From assembly GCA_022822495.1 (NCBI GenBank), contig JAJEBQ010000032.1:41248-105247 (forward strand): a DNA stretch of 64,000 bases, in the 5' to 3' direction. This document shows positions 44,941 to 53,604 of this stretch, one piece after another. Numbering within the stretch: the first letter of the stretch is position 1; the number at the start of each line of letters is the position of its first letter. The translations under genes and the position numbers were made by a program. The stretch comes from Paracoccaceae bacterium. Lineage in GTDB: Bacteria > Pseudomonadota > Alphaproteobacteria > Rhodobacterales > Rhodobacteraceae. The notes under the pieces are model-generated. The model did not search any database, was not told where the DNA came from, and saw only the letters and a list, made by a program, of their open reading frames with translations.

Positions 44941-46758
44941 TTAACCTTCCTGTTTGCTTGCCAGAAGGTACCATTCTTCTTCAAGTTTAACGAGTTCACC
45001 TTGTGCCTCAACCAAATCTCTACTCAGTTGATCAAATAATTGTGCATTGTTTACATACAGTCTTGGGTCATTGAGTTGCTTGGTCAAGTCGCTTACGCGT
45101 GTTTCTTTTTCATCAATCAGATCAGGTAAAATCTCCAACCTGTGTTTTTCAGTGAAGGAAAGACTATCTCTGTCGGTTGATTTTGATGTGGATTTTGAAC
45201 GTTTCTTCTGACTTTTGGCAACCGGAAAAAATGTCGAGCCTGTGCTTGGGGGGTTCTTTTTCTGTTTCAGATAATCAGACCATCCTCCACTGTAGGCTTG
45301 CCACCTGCCGTCGCCTTCATAGCCAATCGTTATGTTGGCTACATTATCAATAAAGTCTCGATCATGTGATACAAACGCGACGGTACCCTTGTAGTTGGCA
45401 AGAATTTCCTTCAGCATATCCAGGGTTTCGACATCAAGGTCATTAGTGGGTTCATCAAGTGCCAGAAAATTACTTTCCCGCAGGAAGATTTTGGCTAACA
45501 ATACCCTTCCAAGTTCTCCACCTGATAAGGATTTGAGTGGAGATTTTGCTTTCCAATATTCAAACTGAAACTGCTTCAGATAAGAAATGATATGAAGCCC
45601 CCTTCCCTCGAAAACCACCTGATCTGGCTGATCTCTGGAATTGGCACCCTTCCCCACCAGAAATTCCTGAACACTTATACTTAAATTTTTTTGCCTTCGA
45701 TCCTGCCACATGGCGGCCAGATCAAAATGATAACCCAATCTGACTTTCCCACGATCAACTTTGATTTCTTTTGTAAGCGATTTCAACAAAGTGGACTTGC
45801 CAGCTCCGTTGGGACCTACGATAGCAATCCTGTCACCCTTTAATACTCTAAGAGAGAAGTCCTTTATTATTTCCTTGCCACCCAGAGATTTATCAATCCC
45901 GAAGGCTTCAATGATCATCTGGGTATCGCTTTTGGGTTGACTGATATTGACAGTAAATGCTGTTTCACGTTTGGCAAATTCGGCTCTTTTCTCTTTAAGT
46001 TTGACCAAAGCCTTCAACCTCCCCTGGTTTCTTTTACGTCTTGCACTAATGCCCTCAATAGACCAGAGTGTTTCAGTTTTAATACGCCTGTCCAGTTTGG
46101 TACGGTGGGTGTTTTCAAGCTCAAGTATTTCTTCTTGCCATTCCTCAAAACGCCCATAACCGTAGGGGCATATGCGTAACTTACCCCGGTCCAGCCAAAA
46201 AGTTCTTCCTCCAATGTGGGCCAGGAGTGTTCGATCATGGCTGATAACGACAAAGGTCTTTGAAGAGGTTTTTATGGTTTCCTCCAACCAGAGAATAGCA
46301 TTGATATCCAAGTGGTTTGTTGGCTCATCCAACAGATACAGGTCTCGTTCCTTTGAAAATACACGTGCCAGGGCAGCCTTTCGTTTTTCACCACCTGATG
46401 ATTCTTCCACAGGTGCTTTGGGGTCAAAACCCAGTATCTGGGCGGTAACATCAACCAGATACTTTTCGCTTTCTTCCAATCCGTTCGCTGCAAAATCACC
46501 CAAGGTAGAGTAATTGGCAAGATTTTCGTCTTGACCCAGATAACCTATTTGCAAGCCCTTTTTGGTATCAATTTCTCCATGATCCTGTTCTATTGCACCG
46601 GCAATAACCTTGAAAAGGGTGGATTTTCCACAACCATTTCTTCCAACCAGTGATATTTTCTCTCCATCATGCAAGTTGAACGAAAGGTCAGAGAATATGG
46701 GATCACCCCCGAAGGTTATATTTATATCTTGAACCTTGATTAACAGACTAGATTGCAT
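44941..46758 (-). CDS. uup: ABC-F family ATPase, Uup-like
   Basis: A soluble double-ABC protein of the ABC-F class that acts on ribosomes or DNA structures, not in transport. The first ABC has Walker A LVGRNGCGKSTLFKV and signature ESSGGEKRKAALARVF. The linker is rich in basic and helical residues. The second ABC has VGPNGAGKSTLLKSL and SLSGGELGRVLLAKIF, and LDEPTNDLDVETLDML. The C-terminal coiled coil (residues 535-605) is the Uup DNA-binding extension. I choose ATG 46758 (MQSSLLIKVQDINITFGG); the longer frame back to 46800 adds 14 residues with no family similarity. Confidence 0.93.
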   Translation of the reverse strand: MQSSLLIKVQDINITFGGDPIFSDLSFNLHDGEKISLVGRNGCGKSTLFKVIAGAIEQDHGEIDTKKGLQIGYLGQDENLANYSTLGDFAANGLEESEKYLVDVTAQILGFDPKAPVEESSGGEKRKAALARVFSKERDLYLLDEPTNHLDINAILWLEETIKTSSKTFVVISHDRTLLAHIGGRTFWLDRGKLRICPYGYGRFEEWQEEILELENTHRTKLDRRIKTETLWSIEGISARRKRNQGRLKALVKLKEKRAEFAKRETAFTVNISQPKSDTQMIIEAFGIDKSLGGKEIIKDFSLRVLKGDRIAIVGPNGAGKSTLLKSLTKEIKVDRGKVRLGYHFDLAAMWQDRRQKNLSISVQEFLVGKGANSRDQPDQVVFEGRGLHIISYLKQFQFEYWKAKSPLKSLSGGELGRVLLAKIFLRESNFLALDEPTNDLDVETLDMLKEILANYKGTVAFVSHDRDFIDNVANITIGYEGDGRWQAYSGGWSDYLKQKKNPPSTGSTFFPVAKSQKKRSKSTSKSTDRDSLSFTEKHRLEILPDLIDEKETRVSDLTKQLNDPRLYVNNAQLFDQLSRDLVEAQGELVKLEEEWYLLASKQEG

Positions 46759-46896
46759 GAATGATCGATTGTTGAAATTCTCGAGATAGTAACGCCACAA
46801 TGTATATAGGATTTACAAATGTGAAACTTGAACAAGAATATCAAATTCCTAAAGATATAACCATGAATGTTAAACCCCTTTAGTTTGGAATAAATT

Positions 46897-47787
46897 ATGG
46901 CAAGTATATTTGCGTTTGGTCTGTCAGTAGTAGATTTTGTCTACCGGGTTCAAACCCTTCCAGATCGGGGGAACAAGTATTTTACTGAAGATGCCTATAT
47001 TATTGGCGGTGGATGTGCAGCCAACGCAGCAGTTGCAATCAGCAAGTTAGGCTGCCATGTCTCCTTTGGGGCAAGAGTTGGCAGTGACATGATTGGAGAC
47101 ATGATCATTAAGGATCTGGAAAAATATGGCTTGGACCTTTCGATGGTTAATCGGGCACCTCAGTCGAAATCTTCCTACTCCTCGGTAGCTATTGATATCA
47201 AAGGTGAACGACAAATTATTAATTTCCGCGGTCAAAATTTAGTTGAGGAAACTGAATGGCTCTGGCAAGCTCCAGACACCGATGCCTATTTGACTGACAT
47301 TATATGGCCCAAAGGTGGTCAAACAGTCCTGCAAATTGCCAAGAAACGTGATAGACCCGGTATCGTTGATGTCGAACCATTGCCGGATATAGAATACCTG
47401 ATGGATGCCAGTCATGTGGCATTTTCCTACCAAGGTTTATTCTCTCTTACCAAATCACATGACCCTGTTTTGGGCTTAAAAATGTTGAAAGATAAATTAC
47501 CAGGATGGTTATGTGTTACTCATGGAGAGAAGGGAGTTTACTTTTTTGATGGTCCCAAAGTTGAAAATATACCCGGTTACGCGATTGAAGCAAAAGAGAC
47601 ACTGGGTGCCGGTGATGTATGGCATGGTGCTTTTGCCTTGAAAATAGCTGAAGGAGGTACTGAAATAGAAGCTGTAGAATTTGCCAATGCAACCGCAGCC
47701 TTAAAGTGTGAATATACCAAAGGAAGAGAAAATTATCCTACCCGCAATGACGTGGAAAATTTGCTTGGTAGTCAAAATTACATGTGA
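46897..47787 (+). CDS. PfkB family sugar kinase (YihV-like)
   Basis: Phosphorylates a sugar or related compound with ATP. N-terminal motif GGGCAANAAVAISKLGCHV matches the PfkB first signature. The C-terminal ETLGAGDVWHGAFALKI carries the catalytic GAGD (second signature, with W-H after D instead of the common F). The overall layout, including YSSVAIDIKGERQIINFRG and LCVTHGEKGVYFF, is close to the sulfofructose kinase YihV subgroup, although I cannot confirm the sulfonate pocket by eye. It heads a three-gene cluster with an isomerase-like protein and a Gfo/Idh oxidoreductase, all on the same strand. Confidence 0.85.
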   Translation: MASIFAFGLSVVDFVYRVQTLPDRGNKYFTEDAYIIGGGCAANAAVAISKLGCHVSFGARVGSDMIGDMIIKDLEKYGLDLSMVNRAPQSKSSYSSVAIDIKGERQIINFRGQNLVEETEWLWQAPDTDAYLTDIIWPKGGQTVLQIAKKRDRPGIVDVEPLPDIEYLMDASHVAFSYQGLFSLTKSHDPVLGLKMLKDKLPGWLCVTHGEKGVYFFDGPKVENIPGYAIEAKETLGAGDVWHGAFALKIAEGGTEIEAVEFANATAALKCEYTKGRENYPTRNDVENLLGSQNYM

Positions 47788-47840
47788 TAATTATTTAACT
47801 TTTTGTTTAGGTTCCAACATAATAATAGAAAGAATTACCT

Positions 47841-49220
47841 TTGAGATTAGCTCTATTCCCCCTCGCACGTTCAACGTTTGATTTGACATTGGCAGATAAG
47901 GTATTTGCTCAAAAACTTGAAGTCATTGAGCAACTTGAAGCTGATTTATTTTACCCGGATAATATACTGCTGGATGAAGAAGACACCCAAGAATTTATCC
48001 AATATGTTCAAACTTTAGACTTTGAAGCCATCCTCATACTTCAACTCACTTTCAGAGACGCTGAAACAGTTTGTAAAATTGGATCCATCTTTAATCACCC
48101 CATAACAATTTGGTCAACCAATGAGCCCCGTGGGGGAGAGCGTCTGAGACTTAATTCATTTTGTGGATTGAATTTGGCAAGTCATGCCTTGGGACTACGA
48201 AACAGGGACTTTAACTGGCTATACAAAAACCCAGTAGAAACCTCCAAAGAGAACCTTCTATCTGCTTTGAATGGAGAAACCAGGTTTCAAAGGCAATATC
48301 GGCCAGAAAGTTCCAGTAAGTCCCAAAGTATACAAAAACAAAATGAACTTTCCACTGGTTTCAAGATTGGTTTGCTTGGTCAACATCCTCCCGGGTTTGA
48401 CACGTGTAAGTTTGATAAGCAAACTCTTAAGAATGTTTTCGATACCGAAGTTTGCCAGTATTCACTCGACGAATTATTCAAATCCGCAGAATTGGTGCCC
48501 AACGATAAGGTTAACGCGATTAGGGAAGAGATTTCAGAGGTTAGGGAACTTGAAACTGTCAACCAGGTAGAGTTGGACAAATCCCTCAAACTAAAATCAG
48601 CTCTGGTAAATATCCAAGAAGAAAATTCCCTGGATGCTTTTGCCATAAGATGCTGGCCAGAAACCTTCACAGAATATGGTGCTGCCGTTTGTGGACCTGT
48701 GTCCTTGATGAGTGAAAAGAAAGTTCCTTGTGCTTGTGAAGCCGATGTAATGGGGGCCCTATCCCAACTTTACTTACAAAAAATTGCCCATAAACCTACT
48801 TTCCTGGTTGATATTGTGGATATGGATATTGTGGACAATACTGGAGTGGTTTGGCATTGCGGACAGGCCCCATTTTCCATGTGTGATTCCTCATATCAGA
48901 TTGAAGCAACTGTTCATACCAACAGGATAAAACCTCTGTTGTTTCAGTTTCCACTGAAAGAAGGAGAAATCACTTTATTTCGGATAACCCAATCCTTGGG
49001 TCGTTTAAGGGTTGTAATGACCTCAGGTGAAGTCCTTGATCGGCCCATGGCCTATACAGGTACTTCTGGAGTCATTAAATTTGATAATGGGGTGGCAAAA
49101 GTACTTGAAGGCCTGATTGAAGAACGAATAGAACATCATTTAGTGTTGGCCTATGGAAATTATTCCGATGAAATACAAAATTTTGCCTCAGATCATAAAC
49201 TTGCAATGGTAGAGTTATAA
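47841..49220 (+). CDS. L-fucose/L-arabinose isomerase-like protein
   Basis: Related to L-fucose isomerase, which converts an aldose to a ketose with a divalent metal. The C-terminal half holds the family signatures AIRCWPETFTEYGAAVCGP, KKVPCACEADVMGALSQL and VVWHCGQAPFSM, including the metal ligands Glu, Asp and His. The start is TTG 47841, giving MRLALFPLARSTFDLTLAD; no ATG is close. The protein is about 459 residues, shorter than true FucI. The next gene overlaps its stop (TAATG), so translation is coupled. Because kinase and isomerase are neighbours, a sugar isomerised then phosphorylated is the simplest reading. Substrate is unknown. Confidence 0.8.
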   Translation: MRLALFPLARSTFDLTLADKVFAQKLEVIEQLEADLFYPDNILLDEEDTQEFIQYVQTLDFEAILILQLTFRDAETVCKIGSIFNHPITIWSTNEPRGGERLRLNSFCGLNLASHALGLRNRDFNWLYKNPVETSKENLLSALNGETRFQRQYRPESSSKSQSIQKQNELSTGFKIGLLGQHPPGFDTCKFDKQTLKNVFDTEVCQYSLDELFKSAELVPNDKVNAIREEISEVRELETVNQVELDKSLKLKSALVNIQEENSLDAFAIRCWPETFTEYGAAVCGPVSLMSEKKVPCACEADVMGALSQLYLQKIAHKPTFLVDIVDMDIVDNTGVVWHCGQAPFSMCDSSYQIEATVHTNRIKPLLFQFPLKEGEITLFRITQSLGRLRVVMTSGEVLDRPMAYTGTSGVIKFDNGVAKVLEGLIEERIEHHLVLAYGNYSDEIQNFASDHKLAMVEL

Positions 49221-50320
49221 TGGCACTCAAATATGGACTCATCGGCTGTGGCATGATTGCTCAGGAACATCTTGAGAATATCAAGGTCATAGGAGGTATT
49301 GATGTAATAGCAATAGCTGATCCAGTGGAAGAAATGAGCCGAATGGCTTGTGATATTCTTCCCAACAATCCTAAGGTTTTTACTGATTATCGAAACATGC
49401 TGTCATCAGTTTCGTGTGATGCGTTCATAATCGCTACTCCCAATCATACACATCATGAGATTCTGAAGAATGTCCTTTACACAAACACGCCAATTTTGGT
49501 TGAAAAACCACTCTGTATAAATTTGGAACAATGCAGGGACATTATTGCTTTAGAAGCCAAGCTGAAGGTTCCCGTATGGGTCGCAATGGAATACAGGTTC
49601 ATGCCACCGGTGGCAAAGATAATTTCAATGTGTGAACAGGACCAGGTTGGTACGCCAATAATGGTTTTTATTCGTGAGCACCGCTTTCCTTTTCTCCAAA
49701 AAGTAGGTGATTGGAATCGCTTCAGCTGCAATACTGGTGGAACAATGGTTGAAAAATGTTGCCATTATTGGGATTTGATGAGGTTGTTTTTCAAGAGCAA
49801 TCCCATTCGAGTCTATTCATCCGGAGGCATTGATGTAAACCACCTGGACGAATCCTATAATGGTCAAACACCTGACATTATTGACAACTCCTACACTATC
49901 GTAGAATTTGAAAACAACAAGCGAGGTATGCTTGATCTTTGTATGTTTTCTGAAACTGTCCCCTGGCAGGAAGAGATAAACGTAACTGGACCGAACGGTC
50001 GTGCGGATGCTTATGTACCAGCATCATGGCAATTCAAAGGTGAAAATGATAACCAGACTTCACTCGTTCAGCTCTCAAGAAGGGGGGATTTCAACATACA
50101 AAAGGAGAAAATCAACTTAAGTGATGAAATTCTCAGGGCGGGGTCGCATTATGGTGCAACCTTTTATCAGCAAGAACAATTTGCAGGAATGGTTCACTCG
50201 GGTTCGGATGTTCCACATGTTTCACTCGAAGATGGTTATTGGTCGGTAGCTGTAGGAGTAGCCGCTGAAAACTCAATAAAGTCTGGAACATCACAAAAGA
50301 TTATCAACCTAGATTTATAG
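49220..50320 (+). CDS. Gfo/Idh/MocA family oxidoreductase
   Basis: An NAD(P)-dependent dehydrogenase acting on a sugar or inositol-like compound. The Rossmann fold begins GLIGCGMIAQEHLENI, and the catalytic EKP motif is LVEKPLCINLEQC. The later substrate region contains NTGGTMVEKCCHYWDLMRLFF with the D-x-x-x-H equivalents. At 366 residues the length is usual. Its ATG overlaps the isomerase stop (TAATG). As third gene of the kinase-isomerase-dehydrogenase cluster it probably oxidises the same compound, or removes a substituent by an oxidation-elimination mechanism, as some family members do. No sugar transporter is adjacent, and mobile DNA follows. Confidence 0.88.
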   Translation: MALKYGLIGCGMIAQEHLENIKVIGGIDVIAIADPVEEMSRMACDILPNNPKVFTDYRNMLSSVSCDAFIIATPNHTHHEILKNVLYTNTPILVEKPLCINLEQCRDIIALEAKLKVPVWVAMEYRFMPPVAKIISMCEQDQVGTPIMVFIREHRFPFLQKVGDWNRFSCNTGGTMVEKCCHYWDLMRLFFKSNPIRVYSSGGIDVNHLDESYNGQTPDIIDNSYTIVEFENNKRGMLDLCMFSETVPWQEEINVTGPNGRADAYVPASWQFKGENDNQTSLVQLSRRGDFNIQKEKINLSDEILRAGSHYGATFYQQEQFAGMVHSGSDVPHVSLEDGYWSVAVGVAAENSIKSGTSQKIINLDL

Positions 50321-50753
50321 CGAGCTTACACGTATATTTTGCACTATATACCCGGAGGATTTGTCGTAGATTGGTACTTATTGATATGCCAACTTACTAA
50401 ATCTATATTACACTGCGATGAATAAAAGAAACCTGACAAACGTGAACTTGAAAATCAGATAGGATTTCTGAAAAAGACTTTTGAGATTATGCAAGCGAAA
50501 AATGAATCAGCCCTGAGTGCCATGCATGTCAATCAGAATGCCTTGCGGGCAGATATTGAGCGGGCATTTTCCATTAATACCAAGTGGATTATCGGTGTCG
50601 GTTTAGGACTAGAGACATTCGTTCTGGATGGTGCCGCTTACCTTTCTTGAATTTATCCTAATTTAGGAAACCTTTTTTGGCTCTTCACCCTTTTAACGCA
50701 TCAGAACACGCACCTTCCCTTTCCTTTGGACACTCAGACACTTATGTTGATAT
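50321..50753. other. Start of accessory region 2, remnant-rich intergenic DNA
   Basis: AT-rich DNA after the dehydrogenase gene. It holds the broken small coiled-coil gene at 50418-50650. Nothing else coding is seen before the MITE at 50754. Confidence 0.5.
50418..50650 (+). pseudogene. Small coiled-coil membrane protein (family copy 2), frameshifted
   Basis: ATG 50418 reads NKRNLTN and soon stops, but the next frame (from 50426) gives KKPDKRELENQIGFLKK, TFEIMQAKNESALSA, NALRADIERAFS and NTKWIIGVGLGLETFVLDG, ending at TGA 50648-50650. This aligns with copy 1 at 7621: RELE-, -EIM(E/Q)A, DIER, -TKW(M/I)IG. A one-base difference near the start breaks the frame. The C-terminal membrane segment is weakened, because polar residues replace part of it. 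The gene is probably dead. It lies just upstream of MITE copy B. Confidence 0.65.
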
Positions 50754-50943
50754 GAGACTGTGAAAGTACTAGCGCCTAAGGCAGGAAGTCACTTTTATCT
50801 TTTATTTGCCGTGCTAAGGCGTTCTTCCGAGACGTTTATTTGTTGTTTTTGGGACTTTCGTTTGCAAAAAACAACCCAAAGGCGCATTTTCTTGGTGTGG
50901 AAATGCTCTTTTAAAGAATTTGTTTGAATATTTTCACAGTCTC
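50754..50943. mobile_element. 190-bp MITE, copy B
   Basis: It has the same ends as copy A at 8345: GAGACTGTGAAAGTA at the left and its inverse at the right (TTTTCACAGTCTC), total 190 bp. It runs in the opposite orientation to copy A. Outside the ends, the inverted match continues for at least 12 more bases (TTATGTTGATAT before 50754, ATATCAACATAA after 50943). The palindrome therefore extends beyond the element boundary defined by copy A. This could be a palindromic target or a larger ancestral element. No coding capacity. Confidence 0.85.
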
Positions 50944-51049
50944 ATATCAACATAAATATCAGGCGCTTGGATAAAGCCCTTTCGAATGGCCTGGCAATCG
51001 AAAGCCTGTAACAAGCGACCATCACCGTGTGAGCCATTGGCATCGATAA

Positions 51050-51298
51050 GGCCATTGCATCGGGAGATACAACTTCATAATAGGGGTGCTGAATAGTTAC
51101 TTTAATTTTAAATCTCCCGGGGTTAAGTTTTGCGATTTTGTCCTGGGTGTTTTGATTTTTGCCGGGCTTATGGCCTATGATATCCAAAGGATCAAGAATG
51201 ATTACCTCCAGTTTGCCACACGAGGTAACGAGATGTGGTTACAGAAACCCCCTATTATGGTATCCTTGAGCTTATATCTGAATTTCCTGAACATGTTT
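51050..51298 (+). pseudogene. Bax inhibitor-1/YccA-like gene remnant, cut by IS1380
   Basis: Only the C-terminal part is left: NFIIGVLNSYFNFKSPGVKF, then VLGVLIFAGLMAYDIQRIKN, then IMVSLSLYLNFLNMF. This matches the last two membrane helices of Bax1-I/YccA proteins, including the conserved AGLxAYDxQ. The IS1380 element enters after codon F. When the element and one TGTTT copy are removed, the frame continues at 53224 with LLLLHLFG and stops at 53250, again as in the family. The 5' half of the gene is missing upstream, so the gene was broken before or during this insertion. Confidence 0.8.
51294..51298. repeat. Target-site duplication TGTTT, left copy
   Basis: TGTTT immediately precedes the left inverted end of the IS1380 element; the same five bases follow its right end at 53219-53223. 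Confidence 0.8.
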
Positions 51299-51328
51299 CC
51301 CTGATCGGCGATCAAAACAAATAAAAAA

Positions 51329-51399
51329 ACCCGTTGGATTCTTGTAACGACGGCACTTCCGTGCTATCATCACGATAACTCAAAAACAACCCAACGGGT
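51329..51399 (+). promoter_or_regulatory. Inverted repeat closing over the IS1380 transposase start
   Basis: ACCCGTTGG at 51329-51337 pairs perfectly with CCAACGGGT at 51391-51399. The right arm reaches into the GTG start codon at 51398. An RNA reading in from outside could fold and hide the start, while an internal promoter between the arms would not. This kind of arrangement limits transposase made from outside transcripts in other insertion sequences. Confidence 0.5.
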
Positions 51400-52960
51400 G
51401 AACATGATGATAGTTGAAAAATCCTTTCCGATCAAGACCGAATTTTCCTCCTTCCAGGACATGACGCCCTTTGCCGGTGTCCTGCCCTTTCTGAAGATCC
51501 TGGCTGACGGGAAGATCCTCCACAGGCTTCCCGGTGAACGTCTCCGTTCCCAGGGCTGGCTTGACGGACAGATGGTTCTGGCCGTCATGTTGTTGAACCT
51601 TCTGGGGTTTGACCATGTCTCGGACATTGATCAACTTGAGGATGACCGTGTCCTGTGCCGGATGGTCGGGAAGGTTGAACCCCATCTGTTCGGATGTCGC
51701 AGGCGAACACTCGACAAGCGTCACCGCGGGGGACGGAAACGGACCTTTCCCTCGCCCCGCTCGATCCGTGACTGGCTGGAACGCTGCCATGACGAGGCTG
51801 CCGGAAAAAGGCGTGTCAGGGGGGAGGCCTGGATTCCCCCGCCATCCGTTGCATTGAAGAGATTGCACCGGATCAACAGGTCGATGATCCACCGACAGGT
51901 GAAGAAGAAGAACCTGACCCACCTGACCATCGACATCGATGCCACCATCATCCGTTCCGGCAAGCGTGAATGCCTCTCGACCTACCGTGCAGCCAACAAC
52001 ACCGTTCCCTTCGAGCGGGGATACCAGCCATTGATGGGATACAGTCCGGAACTGGGCATGATCCTGCATGTCGAGATGCGTGACGGCAATGTTGCGGCGA
52101 GTACCGGCAACTGCCGCTTCCTGGACGAGATACTGCACATGCTGCCGGAAACCGTCAGATCGGTATCCGTGAGAATGGACAGTGCGGGCTACCAGCATGA
52201 GGTGATCAGGTATTGCAATGATCCCTCGGTGCGGGATGAAGCTGTCAGGCGTTTCGGAACCATCGGTTTTGTACTCGGGGCGAGGCTGTGCGATTCATCC
52301 CTGGACAGCATCACCGCCACCGACAGGGATGAGTGGCAACCCGGCAGTGGCGATGACGGTGACTGGCATGGTGCGGAGATTTGCCATGTTCCCGCGATGG
52401 TTGCGAGGATGCCGGAGGGACAGCGCGTCCGCTACGTGGCCTTTCGGCACGGGATCGGTGAACTGGGCGTCGGCACCAATGAATTGGGTGGTGGCATTTG
52501 GGACGGTGTCGGTCCCTGCCGGTTGCGTTTCCTGGCCACCAATCATCCGTCACCTGAAGAACAGGCTGAAAGTGTGGCGGGGGATGGCACGGTCCTGCCG
52601 GTCAGGGACATGTGGGAAGTCCGCGAGGAGGCGAATGCGCGGTGTGGTGACAGTGAACAGGCGCATGGCATTGTCAAGGCCGATTTTGCCGGTGGGATGT
52701 TGCCATCCGGCCGGTTCGGGGCCAACGGCTGCTGGCTCTTCCTCGCCTGTCTGAGTCACAATCTGGTTCTGTCTGGCCGGGAATTGATGGTGGCCGGCAC
52801 CAGATGGATGAGGGTTCGGATGAAGGCGTTCCGGGCAGCATTCATCTATCGCGGTGGCCGGCTGGTTTCCCATGCCAACCGTCTTGTCCTCAAGGTGCCT
52901 TCGACCGGGAGTGGCCGATTGGAGGAAGGCTGGAACAAGCTGTTCCGATTGCAGATCTGA
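51398..52960 (+). CDS. IS1380-family DDE transposase
   Basis: Transposase of the element at 51299-53218, 520 residues and intact. The DDE motifs are LTIDIDATIIRSGK, RMDSAGYQHEV and the E-containing KADFAGGMLPSGRFGANG region preceded by EQAHGIV. These, with GYQPLMGYSPELGMIL, are typical IS1380 signatures. GTG 51398 is the first start; ATG 51404 and 51407 are two or three codons later and equally possible. The frame has no breaks, so the element may still move. Confidence 0.93.
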   Translation: MNMMIVEKSFPIKTEFSSFQDMTPFAGVLPFLKILADGKILHRLPGERLRSQGWLDGQMVLAVMLLNLLGFDHVSDIDQLEDDRVLCRMVGKVEPHLFGCRRRTLDKRHRGGRKRTFPSPRSIRDWLERCHDEAAGKRRVRGEAWIPPPSVALKRLHRINRSMIHRQVKKKNLTHLTIDIDATIIRSGKRECLSTYRAANNTVPFERGYQPLMGYSPELGMILHVEMRDGNVAASTGNCRFLDEILHMLPETVRSVSVRMDSAGYQHEVIRYCNDPSVRDEAVRRFGTIGFVLGARLCDSSLDSITATDRDEWQPGSGDDGDWHGAEICHVPAMVARMPEGQRVRYVAFRHGIGELGVGTNELGGGIWDGVGPCRLRFLATNHPSPEEQAESVAGDGTVLPVRDMWEVREEANARCGDSEQAHGIVKADFAGGMLPSGRFGANGCWLFLACLSHNLVLSGRELMVAGTRWMRVRMKAFRAAFIYRGGRLVSHANRLVLKVPSTGSGRLEEGWNKLFRLQI

Positions 52961-53218
52961 TTTTGCCGGTTGTCGAACCGACGCCGGACACCCTCAAGTG
53001 AAACGAAACAGGGTACCCGACAAGCCGGGAGGGGCAAGGTATGTGTGCAGGTATTGCAACGGGGACCGAATTTGGCCATTGGTGATGGAAAACCTGATTT
53101 TGGTCAGGAAAACGGAGGTCAAAAATCATTTTTTTGAACCGGGAAATCGAATCAGGTGGAAATAATTGCCGGATATGATAAATGAACTAAATTATTTGGT
53201 TTAGCTCGCCGATTAGGG

Positions 53219-53250
53219 TGTTTCTACTTTTGCTTCACCTCTTTGGGTAA
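53219..53250 (+). pseudogene. 3' end of the interrupted Bax1-like gene
   Basis: Starts with the second TGTTT copy. In the joined frame it reads F-LLLLHLFG-stop, continuing LYLNFLNMF from before the element. It completes the last membrane helix of the remnant at 51050-51298. Confidence 0.75.
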
Positions 53251-53297
53251 AGGGAATAAACCGGTAAAGTACAAAATTTTGAAGATTGAAGTGTTAT

Positions 53298-53326
53298 CTT
53301 GCTACCTAAAGGGATCAGGTAGCAAG
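53298..53326. terminator. Perfect 10-bp hairpin upstream of the antitoxin gene
   Basis: CTTGCTACCT (53298-53307) and AGGTAGCAAG (53317-53326) pair perfectly around a 9-bp loop. It is downstream of the Bax1-like stop and 87 bp upstream of the antitoxin ATG. It could terminate the former or serve as an operator for the toxin-antitoxin pair. No strong T tract follows. Confidence 0.5.
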
Positions 53327-53412
53327 GAATTTCTTGATGTGTGATTATATGAGGGTATATAACTAAACAGTAACCATTTTACTTTTAGACAAACTGCCAT
53401 GGAGAATTGGGT

Positions 53413-53604
53413 ATGGAAAATCTCAAACAAAACAACGACCGAATTTATAAAAAAGGTAATGTCAAAGGTAGTGATTTGAAAGATTCTAAAGTGAACTCGC
53501 ATTGTTCTAAAAAGGAAGGAAAAATATCGCCAACTTCAGCACGCATAATTGATGAAATCGTGGTGAAACATAAAACTGCCTTGGAGATATTGGCCAATCG
53601 TTAA
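53413..53604 (+). CDS. Probable antitoxin of a Fic/Doc-type pair
   Basis: A 63-residue polar, Lys-rich protein ending with TSARIIDEIVVKHKTALEILANR. That C-terminal pattern (R-I-I-D-E-x-x-x-K-x-x-x-A-L-x-x-L-A) is one I associate with small partners encoded before Doc-like toxins. ATG 53413 is chosen because GGAG at 53401-53404 is 8 bp before it. Its stop overlaps the first part of the toxin frame. Expected role: binds the toxin and represses the operon. Confidence is limited by its short length and low complexity. Confidence 0.65.
   Translation: MENLKQNNDRIYKKGNVKGSDLKDSKVNSHCSKKEGKISPTSARIIDEIVVKHKTALEILANR

Larger units (their letters stand above)
51299..53218. mobile_element. Complete IS1380-type insertion sequence (1920 bp)
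   Basis: The left end CCCTGATCGGCGATC with CAAATAA further in is inverted at the right end (CCCTAATCGGCGAGC with CCAAATAA, read from 53218 backwards). The match is imperfect but clear over about 26 bp. The flanks carry the 5-bp repeat TGTTT, and removing the element restores the Bax1-like frame. It contains one rightward transposase gene. The DNA is clearly richer in G+C than the surroundings, which suggests recent transfer. An internal inverted repeat, ACCCGTTGG (51329-51337) and CCAACGGGT (51391-51399), ends at the transposase start. Confidence 0.92.

Noticed and set aside
51380..52198. Leftward 272-codon open frame over the IS1380 transposase
   Set aside because: Antisense shadow of a GC-rich gene; no family resemblance, while the other strand has full DDE motifs.
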